Source: Hoylesella pleuritidis JCM 14110 (lineage in GTDB: Bacteria > Bacteroidota > Bacteroidia > Bacteroidales > Bacteroidaceae). From it: a stretch of 38,358 nucleotides of DNA. Below, piece after piece: positions 15,295 to 22,125 of the stretch. Made by a program: the position numbers and the translations under genes. Position 1 is the stretch's first letter, and each line of letters starts with the position of its first letter. The stretch covers positions 1-38,358 of the forward strand of contig NZ_BAJN01000018.1 in NCBI RefSeq assembly GCF_000613725.1, given 5' to 3'. The notes below the pieces were generated by a model, which ran no database searches, was not told where the DNA came from, and was given only the letters and a program-made list of their open reading frames with translations.

Positions 15295-15917
15295 CTATTG
15301 ACTATCTTTTAACACATTCTCTCCTTCTTTGGAGAGGTTGGAAGAGGTCTTTTGTGGGTGCCCATTAAATTGATTCATCGTCGTATTGATGCCTGCCAAT
15401 ACAAAACTCCGAATAATTTCGCAGGCCGTTTCGATACAGGGCTGAAGTTTCTTCATATCCTCTTCGTCATACTTTCCAAGTACCCAGTCGATCTGTCTAC
15501 CACGAGCGAAATCGTTACCGATACCTACCCTCAATCGGGCATACTGTTGGCCGATAAGCTGTTGGATATGACCTAAGCCGTTATGTCCACCATTACTACC
15601 GGTCGCTTTCAATCTAAGCATACCAAGAGGAAGTGCAAGATCGTCCACAATCACAAGCAAATGGCTTTGGTCGATATGCTCTTTGTCAAGCCAATATCGC
15701 ACTGCATTACCGCTGAGATTCATAAAAGTGGTGGGCTTCAGAAGAATGATTCGGCGGCCTTTGAGCGATGTCTCACCAATAAATCCGTAGCGTTTGTCCT
15801 CAAAAATGATATTGGATGCTTTGCAAAGGCATCCAATATCATAAATCCAGTGTTATGTCGGGTTCCCGAATAATCATCTCCGGGATTGCCCAAACCGACA
15901 ATCAAGTATTTCTCCAT
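15295..15917 (-). CDS. pth: Peptidyl-tRNA hydrolase, one-base frameshift as read
   Basis: Pth releases peptides from prematurely dropped peptidyl-tRNA. The N-terminus (ATG at 15917) reads [22 protein letters not shown], with the Asn of GLGNPG and the catalytic His of TRHN, then goes out of frame. The rest continues in another frame with [18 protein letters not shown] (catalytic Asp) and GSNGGHNGL. Adding one base next to 15819 joins both ([16 protein letters not shown]) into 207 residues. The missing base lies inside a near-perfect palindrome at 15808-15840. Since Pth is usually essential, a sequence error is the simplest explanation. It starts seven bases after rplY. Confidence 0.88.
15808..15840. 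repeat. Near-perfect palindrome inside pth
   Basis: GATATTGGATGC and GCATCCAATATC flank a TTTGCAAAG centre. Restoring the single missing base needed by the reading frame makes a perfect 34-base palindrome. It encodes an [12 protein letters not shown] segment, so the palindrome is compatible with coding. Such a structure can stall polymerases and cause deletion in cells or during sequencing. Confidence 0.85.
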
Positions 15918-15924
15918 TACTTAA

Positions 15925-16548
15925 TTATTCAGCAGCAGGCTCTTCTGCCGACTCTTCTGTACCTCCAGCCGTAGCGGCCATAGATGCTGCACGGGTCATC
16001 TTAATAGAACAAACGACAACGTCTTTACCAGTAGCCAGTTCTAATCCCTCATAACTCAAGTCGCCGACTTTGATGCTCTTGCCGATCTGCAATGCTTTCA
16101 CGTCTACGTCAAGATGCTCGGGAATCTGCTGATAAGGTGCAGTTACATTGATCTTACGAATGGAGAGATTCATTCGTCCACCATCGCGCACACCCTGTGC
16201 AAGGCCTACCAACTTCACGGGCACACCGATAGTAATGGGCTTTTGGTCGTTCACCTCATAGAAATCAACGTGCAACAACGCATCAGTAACGGGATGGAAT
16301 TGGAGTTCTTTCAGTACAGCCGTATGGCTTTCGCCGTCAATGATCAGATTGATTACATAAATATGAGGTGTATAAACGATTTTTCGAAGCTCACTCATCG
16401 ATGAAGTGAATGCCAATGCCACCGGTTTTCCATCCTGTTTCGCCTCACCATAGAGATTACAGGGCACCATTCCTTCTTTTCTCAACGCCTTTGAAGCTTT
16501 CTTTCCGAGGTCTGTACGCTTCTGACCCGATACATTAATTTCTTTCAT
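15925..16548 (-). CDS. rplY: 50S ribosomal protein L25 (Ctc form)
   Basis: This 207-residue protein is the long Ctc/TL5 type, with an N-terminal 5S-rRNA-binding L25 domain (residues ~1-95, INVSGQKRTDLGKKASKALRKEG to VDFYEV) and a C-terminal TL5 domain. It ends in an acidic Ala/Glu-rich tail. It is the first gene of a unit with pth, the S4 protein and purN. A promoter matching TTTG-N20-TAACTTTG lies 135-166 bases upstream on the minus strand. The rplY-pth pairing is widely conserved and supports both calls. Confidence 0.95.
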   Translation of the reverse strand: MKEINVSGQKRTDLGKKASKALRKEGMVPCNLYGEAKQDGKPVALAFTSSMSELRKIVYTPHIYVINLIIDGESHTAVLKELQFHPVTDALLHVDFYEVNDQKPITIGVPVKLVGLAQGVRDGGRMNLSIRKINVTAPYQQIPEHLDVDVKALQIGKSIKVGDLSYEGLELATGKDVVVCSIKMTRAASMAATAGGTEESAEEPAAE

Positions 16549-16682
16549 AAATGTGTTACTCTAAATTAAGTTATTTATTTATTTTGCCTTAATTCGCCAT
16601 CACACGATTTACAGAATTGACTGATCAGAGCTCTCGCTCATCTGCAATCACCTGTCACATAGATGTGCTCAAAAAAGCGATG

Positions 16683-16714
16683 CAAAGTTACACCTTTTCC
16701 GTGAAATGTGCAAA
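16683..16714 (-). promoter_or_regulatory. rplY operon promoter
   Basis: Minus-strand TAACTTTG (16683-16690) with TTTG (16711-16714) 20 bases upstream fits the Bacteroidota consensus. Transcription should begin near 16677, leaving an untranslated leader of about 128 bases. Confidence 0.65.
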
Positions 16715-16750
16715 GTTTCCCTAAAAAAAGGTAGATTTCTACTTGCTTTT

Positions 16751-16782
16751 CTTGCGTATACGCAGAAAAAGATATATTTTTG
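16751..16782 (+). promoter_or_regulatory. nusB operon promoter with overlapping palindrome
   Basis: TATTTTTG (16775-16782) is a good -7 box, and CTTG (16751-16754) stands 20 bases before it as a near -33 element. A perfect 12-base palindrome TGCGTATACGCA (16753-16764) sits between them and could be an operator. The start is expected near 16789. Confidence 0.6.
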
Positions 16783-16826
16783 CGTGGTAATTGCAAAGAA
16801 ACACAAATCGCGTTAAGTAAAGAGAA

Positions 16827-17850
16827 ATGATCAACAGAGAATTAATCAGAATCAAGATAGTTCAGTTAACCTATGCATACTATCAAAATGGGAACCGCAA
16901 TATGGATAATGCGGAGAAGGAATTACTTTTCAGTCTATCGAAAGCTTATGACCTTTACAATTATCTCTTAGACTTGATTGTGGCCGTGACACGTATTGCT
17001 CGCAAACACGTTGAGGTAGCAACAGCACGTTCTCAGCGTGAAGGCACCGAACCACCATCGCAGAAATTCGCTTACAATAAGTTTGCCATTCAACTCGAAG
17101 AGAATAAGATGCTCAATGCTTTTATTGAAGAACAGAAACAGATGTGGGATGATAACACCGAGTTTGTACGTAAACTTTACACTCAGATTGAGCAAAGTGA
17201 AACTTATGCACCTATATGGCCGATACAGACGACTCTTATGAAGCCGACCGCGAAGTATGGCGTAAGCTCTATAAACAACTTATTCAAGAGAATGAAGAGC
17301 TCGACACACTCCTCGAAGAGAGGAGTCTCTATTGGAATGACGACAAAGAAGTAGTCGACACTTTTGTATTGAAGACAATTAAACGGTTTGATCCAAAGAA
17401 CAAAGCAAAGCAAGAACTCTTGCCTGAATATAAAGATGAGGAAGACAAAGACTTTGCACGTAAACTCTTTCGAGCCACTATTCTCAATGCTGATACCTAT
17501 CAACACTATATGAGCGAGACGTCACGCAACTGGGATTTCTCACGTCTTGCCTATATGGATGTAGTCATTATGCAGATCGCTATTGCTGAGATGATGACAT
17601 TTCCGAACATCCCTATTTCTGTAACTATCAATGAATATGTAGACTTGGCAAAGCTATACACACGCATAAGAGCGGCAGTTATATCAACGGAATGCTCGAC
17701 TCGATTGCCCGGCATCTGATAGAGACCGGCAAACTGATGAAGACAATGGACACACCCAAGCCGAAAAAAGTTGCCGAAGAACCGAAAAAAGCGGTTGAAG
17801 AAAATAAAGAAGCAGAAGAGAAAGATGATAAAGAAGAAATAAATCAATAA
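16827..17850 (+). CDS. nusB: Transcription antitermination factor NusB, two frameshifts as read
   Basis: NusB binds BoxA RNA with NusE and supports rRNA transcription. The first frame begins MINRELIRIKIVQLTYAYYQ. It shifts near 17207 (SETYA to YMADTDDSY) and again near 17660 (LAKLYT to SGSYINGMLDSIARHL), ending in a Lys/Glu-rich tail at 17850. Adding one base at each point gives 341 residues, in line with the long NusB of Bacteroidota. The NusB fold is in the C-terminal half: DWDFSRLAYMDVVIMQIAIAEM-like helices, then SVTINEYVDLAK. Two indels in a core gene suggest sequence error; real loss cannot be excluded. It is first in an operon with yajC. Confidence 0.85.
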
Positions 17851-17860
17851 ATTTTAGATA

Positions 17861-18190
17861 ATGAACGAAATGTTATTAGCTGCACAAGCAGCACAGGGCG
17901 GTGGCCAGATCGGATTCTTAATAATGATGATTGCAATCTTCGCAATTATGTGGTTTTTTATGATTCGTCCTCAGCAAAAGAAGCAAAAGGAAATCCGTGC
18001 GTTTCAAAATGCATTGCAAGAAGGATCGAAAGTGATTACCGGAGGTGGTATTTACGGCACTATCAAGCGCATAGACCTCACCGCAAATCTTGTTGACGTA
18101 GAGATTGCCCGCGGCGTAATCATCAGCGTAGACAAATCTTATGTCTTTGCAGATGCCAGTTCCTCGCAGGCATCCGGCGCAAAAGCATAA
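17861..18190 (+). CDS. yajC: Preprotein translocase subunit YajC
   Basis: YajC is a small inner-membrane partner of the SecDF complex. This 109-residue protein has one membrane helix (about 16-34, GQIGFLIMMIAIFAIMWFF) followed by the diagnostic MIRPQQKKQKE. A cytosolic domain with GSKVITGGGIYGTIKRID follows. A Gln/Ala-rich N-terminus and Ser/Ala tail are common. It lies 10 bases after nusB and directly before the YbbR-like gene, an order typical of Bacteroidales. Confidence 0.95.
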   Translation: MNEMLLAAQAAQGGGQIGFLIMMIAIFAIMWFFMIRPQQKKQKEIRAFQNALQEGSKVITGGGIYGTIKRIDLTANLVDVEIARGVIISVDKSYVFADASSSQASGAKA

Positions 18191-18193
18191 TTG

Positions 18194-19180
18194 ATGAACA
18201 GGTCGAAGATCACACGATTCAGCACAATTATCAGGAACTTTTTGTTCAGTTCAACGAACAAAGAGTTTCTGATTTTTTTGTTTTTCTTAGCTCTCAGCGG
18301 TGCATTTTGGTTGATAATGACACTCAATGAGACCTATGAGCGAGAACTCTTTGTACCTGTTCGAATGACAAATGTACCTAAAAGCGTAGTTATTACAGGC
18401 GATCCGGATGACACGGTGCGCGTGGCTGTCCGCGACAAAGGCTTTACTTTGTTAACTTATGAGACCAGTCATCGGTTACGTCCGATATATATCAACTTCG
18501 GAACTTATGCCAATCGCAATACGGGATACGGTTTTGTGTCGCCGACCGACATTCAAAAACTTATCACTCAACAACTGTACGGGTCTTCAAAGATTACTTC
18601 TGTGAAGACGGACGGGCTGCAATTCTACTTCAATTACGGCCGATCAAAACGTGTTCCGGTCCGTCTCTCAGGACGAGTCATACCAGGCGGTAGTTATTAT
18701 CTGGCTCATACGACATTCAATCCAGACTCAGTAACAGTCTATGCAAGTCGTCCGGAGCTCGACAAAATAACGGCCGCACATACTGATTTTATTGAAATCA
18801 AAAACTTTCAAGATACGATTGTTCGTCGTATTCCACTGCATCGGATGCGTGGTGTGAAGTTTGTCCCTGCCGAAGTACGCGTTACACTCTACCCCGAAAT
18901 CCTCACGGAGGAGAGTTTAGAAGTACCGGTCAGTGCTGTAAACGTCCCTACCGGCAAAGTATTACGGATGTTTCCCTCACGCGTGAAAGTGCGGTTTGTG
19001 ATCGGAGCAAACCTCTTTCGTTCCATCAGGCCGGCTGATTTCAAAGTCGTTGTCGATTACAATGACATCGTTGCAAACCCTTCCGACAAGTGCACTTTAT
19101 ATCTTAGAGCTTTTCCCCACAGCATAACCAAACCGCGCCTCGACATTACTGAGGTAGATTATCTTGTCGAACAGCAATGA
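18194..19180 (+). CDS. YbbR-like domain protein (CdaR-like)
   Basis: This 328-residue protein has an N-terminal membrane helix (about 25-44, EFLIFLFFLALSGAFWLIM). An extracytoplasmic part follows with repeated YbbR-type units (VPVRLSGRVIPGGSYYL, then SLEVPVSAVNVPTGKVLRMFP). YbbR/CdaR proteins regulate the diadenylate cyclase CdaA in other phyla, but no cdaA is seen here, so the role is open. The frame begins with TTG at 18191; the ATG at 18194 is preferred. It is tightly packed after yajC and its stop overlaps coaE by four bases. Confidence 0.82.
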   Translation: MNRSKITRFSTIIRNFLFSSTNKEFLIFLFFLALSGAFWLIMTLNETYERELFVPVRMTNVPKSVVITGDPDDTVRVAVRDKGFTLLTYETSHRLRPIYINFGTYANRNTGYGFVSPTDIQKLITQQLYGSSKITSVKTDGLQFYFNYGRSKRVPVRLSGRVIPGGSYYLAHTTFNPDSVTVYASRPELDKITAAHTDFIEIKNFQDTIVRRIPLHRMRGVKFVPAEVRVTLYPEILTEESLEVPVSAVNVPTGKVLRMFPSRVKVRFVIGANLFRSIRPADFKVVVDYNDIVANPSDKCTLYLRAFPHSITKPRLDITEVDYLVEQQ

Positions 19181-19749
19181 AAATCGCTATTACCGGAGGA
19201 ATCGGGAGCGGCAAATCATACATCTGCAAAGAACTTGTACGCCGTGGAATCAGTGTCTATGACTGCGACGAAGCAGCCAAACGATTAATGCACACCTCAC
19301 CCGATTTACAACAAGGATTGATTGAACTCGTGGGCAAAAACGTATATATAAATAAGGTATTACGAAAAGATGTCTTGTCAAAGTTCTTACTCACCGATAC
19401 AAAAAACAAACAAGCGCTCAACAACTTGGTCCATCCTGCCGTGGCACAAGATTTCGAACATTCGGGAAAAGATTGGCTCGAGAGCGCCATTCTATTTGAA
19501 AGCGGTTTTTATCTTCGCACACATTTCGACCGCGTTGTCTGTATTACAGCTCCTTTGGAAGTACGAATCGCCCGCATAATGGCCCGCGACGGCATCTCGC
19601 GCAACCAGGCTTTGATGTGGATTGGCAGTCAATGGCCACAGGAAAAGGTAATCGAGCATAGCAATTTTATCATCAATAACGATGGAGCAAGCGATCTCAG
19701 CTCTGCCATAGATACGTTAATTAATAAACTGAATATATTAAAACATTAA
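19177..19749 (+). CDS. coaE: Dephospho-CoA kinase
   Basis: CoaE phosphorylates dephospho-CoA, the last step of coenzyme A synthesis. The P-loop is GGIGSGKS (7-14). VYDCDEAAK near 27-35 binds substrate, and the ILFESGF region and RIMARDGISRNQA form the lid and CoA-binding parts. At 190 residues the length is normal. The start overlaps the YbbR-like stop (ATGA) and the gene precedes the DUF5606 gene by two bases, so it is translationally linked to its neighbours. Confidence 0.94.
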   Translation: MKIAITGGIGSGKSYICKELVRRGISVYDCDEAAKRLMHTSPDLQQGLIELVGKNVYINKVLRKDVLSKFLLTDTKNKQALNNLVHPAVAQDFEHSGKDWLESAILFESGFYLRTHFDRVVCITAPLEVRIARIMARDGISRNQALMWIGSQWPQEKVIEHSNFIINNDGASDLSSAIDTLINKLNILKH

Positions 19750-19751
19750 GA

Positions 19752-20201
19752 ATGATTATGGAAACAATTCTTTCAATTGCCGGTAAGCCCGGCCTGTATA
19801 AGTTGGTCTCTCGCAGCAAAGTGAACTTGATTGTAGAAGCACTTGACGATACTCACCGCAGACAACCGGCTTTTGCGAGCGACCGTGTGACAAGTCTCGG
19901 CGATATTGCAATGTACACCGATGCCGAAGATGTGCCTCTGTGGCAGGTACTAAAAAACTTAGGCGAGAAAGAGCAGGGCAAAGAAAGCTCACTCAATTAT
20001 AAGAAATGTAATGGCAACGAACTACACGATTATTTCGCCGAAGTACTCCCCGACTATGATCGTGATCGTGTGCACGACAGTGATATCAAGAAACTCATCC
20101 AGTGGTATAATATTCTTGTGAAATACGGCATCACCGATTTCCAAGCAGTTTTAGCACCGACTGAAAACGAAGAATCTGAAAAAGAGAGCACTGACAAATA
20201 A
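19752..20201 (+). CDS. DUF5606 domain protein
   Basis: This 149-residue soluble protein begins METILSIAGKPGLYKLVSRSK, the signature of DUF5606, a family conserved in Bacteroidota next to coaE and nusB but without known function. The N-terminal ~50 residues resemble a small beta-barrel (SKVNLIVEALDD...). The middle is helical (NELHDYFAEVLPDYDRDRVH) and the tail is acidic. ATG 19752 or 19758 may be used. It ends the nusB operon, 26 bases before a strong terminator. No role is proposed beyond conserved linkage. Confidence 0.82.
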   Translation: MIMETILSIAGKPGLYKLVSRSKVNLIVEALDDTHRRQPAFASDRVTSLGDIAMYTDAEDVPLWQVLKNLGEKEQGKESSLNYKKCNGNELHDYFAEVLPDYDRDRVHDSDIKKLIQWYNILVKYGITDFQAVLAPTENEESEKESTDK

Positions 20202-20227
20202 AGATTGAAAATTACCAAGCACTCGAT

Positions 20228-20258
20228 AAAGGATAGATACCACTTGTATCTATCCTTT
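20228..20258 (+). terminator. Intrinsic terminator of the nusB operon
   Basis: AAAGGATAGATAC pairs perfectly with GTATCTATCCTTT around a CACTT loop and is followed by the T-rich ATTTATGT. It closes the operon cleanly. Confidence 0.88.
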
Positions 20259-20387
20259 ATTTATGTATATAAGTTGGCAAATATTGAAGAAATAAGCATT
20301 AAAAGAATACACATTTTTAGCCATCATTAAATTACCCCAAAAAGAGCGACATTTTACTGATTATCAATAAAATACGAAATGAATTTC

Positions 20388-20475
20388 GATTAACTATTAA
20401 ACGCATTGCAAGTAATGGTTAATCACCTTGCATTTAACGGCTTTTCGCAAGGCATTTAACTGTTAATCCAAAAGC
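20388..20475 (+). repeat. 22-bp repeat array B (four units)
   Basis: Units at 20388, 20410, 20432 and 20454 each contain TTAAC or TAAT at bases 3-7 and GTTAA or a variant after it. B1 ends TTAAACGCATTGC; B3 has GCTTTTCGCAAGGC, like unit two of array A. The array lies in the 662-base gap between the nusB operon terminator and queT. The interval 20259-20387 shows nothing I can name. Confidence 0.82.
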
Positions 20476-20482
20476 GAAAAAA

Positions 20483-20764
20483 ATGAAGATAGATTATGGA
20501 GCGAATTATATATTGCACTCAACCGATATATCTCGTCCATTCATTTATATACTCTTGCTCTTGCATCTAAAATATAAAATATACTTTTTGAATGTGTACA
20601 TTCAAGTTTCCCGTATCTATCAGTATGCAGCTTTTATGGTTATTTTCATTCACGAAGCACACGAGTACGCGGTGGGAAGGGGTTATGTTGACAGGCATTT
20701 TCATCAGGTATATTACCTACTTAATTATGACATAAAGCTCGATTTTATGCAAAACAATGAGTAA
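20483..20764 (+). CDS. Doubtful 93-residue ORF
   Basis: The frame opens seven bases after repeat array B and closes 99 bases before queT. It encodes a Tyr/His/Ile-rich protein with one hydrophobic stretch (PFIYILLLLHLKYKIYFL). I recognise no family, composition is close to random AT-rich DNA, and there is no clear promoter or ribosome site. It may be spurious; I list it because a repeat array in sense orientation precedes it. Confidence 0.2.
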   Translation: MKIDYGANYILHSTDISRPFIYILLLLHLKYKIYFLNVYIQVSRIYQYAAFMVIFIHEAHEYAVGRGYVDRHFHQVYYLLNYDIKLDFMQNNE

Positions 20765-20781
20765 ATCTGAGGATTTTTGCG

Positions 20782-20789
20782 TATATTTG
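20782..20789 (+). promoter_or_regulatory. -7 promoter element of the queT-queF operon
   Basis: TATATTTG matches TAnnTTTG; transcription would start near 20796, just ahead of the leader hairpin and riboswitch candidate. No TTTG is found at the right distance upstream. Confidence 0.6.
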
Positions 20790-20803
20790 CAAACTTTTAT
20801 GAA

Positions 20804-20860
20804 GCGGACAGGTTGTGAGTCGTGTCCGCAGAGTGCTTGACAAACCTCTTAAAAAACAAG
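20804..20860 (+). promoter_or_regulatory. preQ1-I riboswitch candidate
   Basis: A hairpin (GCGGACA/TGTCCGC, 20804-20829) directly precedes a preQ1-I-like aptamer. P1 is AGAG (20830-20833) with CTCT (20846-20849). The 12-base loop TGCTTGACAAAC has the conserved spacing of the B. subtilis queC aptamer loop, and an A-rich tail TAAAAAACAAG follows. Loop CTTG (20836-20839) is complementary to tail CAAG (20857-20860), forming the expected pseudoknot. The tail ends three bases before the ATG of a queuosine-precursor transporter gene, so ligand binding would hide the translation start. P1 has only four sure pairs. Confidence 0.78.
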
Positions 20861-20863
20861 AAA

Positions 20864-21553
20864 ATGGAACAAAAACAGAACAAAGTGAGTGTGCTGTTTA
20901 TGCTTTTCAGCATACTCTTCTGCGTTTGTCTGATTGCGGCAAACGTGCTCGAAACAAAGCAAATTTCAGTATTCGGTATCAGTCTTACGGGCGGATTACT
21001 GGTTTTCCCGGTATCTTACATTATCAACGATTGTGTGTGCGAGGTATGGGGATACGGCAAAGCACGCCTTTTGATATGGACAGGCTTTGCGATGAACTTC
21101 TTCTTTGTCACATTGGGAGCTATCTGCGACGCTATCCCAGGAGCCCCTTATTGGACCAATGATGCAGGTTTTCACGCCGTATTCGGCTTAGCCCCACGTA
21201 TCGCTGCAGCCTCATTCGTGGCTTTTTTAGTAGGCTCTTTCATTAACGCCTATGTGATGAGTAAGATGAAAATATCGTCAAAAGGACGCAATTTCTCGGC
21301 TCGTGCCATTTTGAGTACGGTCTTCGGCGAGGGGGCCGATTCGCTGATTTTCTTCCCGTTAGCTTTCTACGGTGTGATACCATTGAGCGAATTGCCTGCT
21401 CTGATGTTGTGGCAAGTGCTGCTCAAAACCGCTTATGAAATCATCGTTCTGCCTATTACTATTCGCGTTGTACACAAAGTGAAAGCGCATGAAGGTGAAG
21501 ATGTTTATGATGACGGTGTGAATTATAATGTATTTAAACTGTTAACAATTTAA
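20864..21553 (+). CDS. Queuosine precursor transporter (YhhQ/COG1738 family)
   Basis: This 229-residue integral membrane protein has about six or seven helices and imports preQ0/preQ1 or related bases. Diagnostic features are VFPVSYIINDCVCEVWGY near 54-71 and SFINAYVMSKMKI, then FGEGADSLIFFPLAF, typical of the family. The frame can be opened from 20822, but that would place coding inside the riboswitch; the ATG at 20864 gives the normal N-terminus MEQKQNKVSVLFMLFS. queF follows after 42 bases. The ligand match between riboswitch, transporter and QueF is strong mutual support. Confidence 0.92.
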   Translation: MEQKQNKVSVLFMLFSILFCVCLIAANVLETKQISVFGISLTGGLLVFPVSYIINDCVCEVWGYGKARLLIWTGFAMNFFFVTLGAICDAIPGAPYWTNDAGFHAVFGLAPRIAAASFVAFLVGSFINAYVMSKMKISSKGRNFSARAILSTVFGEGADSLIFFPLAFYGVIPLSELPALMLWQVLLKTAYEIIVLPITIRVVHKVKAHEGEDVYDDGVNYNVFKLLTI

Positions 21554-21554
21554 G

Positions 21555-21582
21555 GATCTGTTCTCTCTGTAAAGAGAGCAGA
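21555..21582 (+). other. Stem-loop between queT and queF
   Basis: ATCTG-TTCTCTCT and AGAGAG-CAGAT can pair around a short loop just after the transporter stop. It lacks a T-run, so it may be an mRNA processing or attenuation element rather than a full terminator. Confidence 0.4.
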
Positions 21583-21595
21583 TTCGGATAGGGAG

Positions 21596-22108
21596 ATGAA
21601 ACAAATGACAATTGACGATAAAGAAAAGTCCCTCTCCTCGGGAGAAGATAGGAGCGAGATCTCTCTGCAAGCTCTCGGTTCCCCCACTCGCTATCGGATG
21701 GATTATGCTCCTGACGTTTTGGAAACCTTTCTCAATAAACATCCGGACAATGATTACTGGGTTCAGTTCAATTGTCCGGAGTTTACCTCGCTCTGTCCGA
21801 TAACCGGCCAGCCTGATTTTGCAGAAATCCGAATCTCCTATATACCTGCCGAGCGGATGGTGGAAAGCAAAAGTCTGAAACTATATCTGTTCAGTTTCCG
21901 TAATCACGGAGATTTTCACGAAGACTGTGTAAATATCATAATGAAAGATCTTATTGATCTGATGCAGCCTAAATATATTGAGGTGACAGGTTTCTTCACA
22001 CCTCGCGGTGGTATCAGCATCTATCCTTTCGCTAACTATGGAAAGCCTGGCACGGAGTATGAACAACTGGCCAAGCATCGGTTTCTGAATCATCAGATGG
22101 ACAAGTAA
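21596..22108 (+). CDS. queF: NADPH-dependent preQ0 reductase
   Basis: QueF reduces the nitrile of 7-cyano-7-deazaguanine (preQ0) to the amine preQ1 in queuosine synthesis. The catalytic Cys67 and Asp74 lie in [17 protein letters not shown], and the NADPH/QueF motif [11 protein letters not shown] is at 90-100. At 170 residues it is the short type-I form. About 20 N-terminal residues precede the conserved core; ATG at 21605 is an alternative. queC, queD and queE are not in this window. Confidence 0.95.
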   Translation: MKQMTIDDKEKSLSSGEDRSEISLQALGSPTRYRMDYAPDVLETFLNKHPDNDYWVQFNCPEFTSLCPITGQPDFAEIRISYIPAERMVESKSLKLYLFSFRNHGDFHEDCVNIIMKDLIDLMQPKYIEVTGFFTPRGGISIYPFANYGKPGTEYEQLAKHRFLNHQMDK

Positions 22109-22125
22109 CCACACTAAGGCGGGTT

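Noticed and set aside
17216..17719. A separate 167-residue gene after nusB
   Set aside because: Its product is the middle and C-terminal part of NusB in another frame, so it is one broken gene, not two.
20822..20863. Longer N-terminus of the queuosine precursor transporter
   Set aside because: The extra codons fall in the riboswitch candidate and do not resemble the family; the ATG at 20864 fits.
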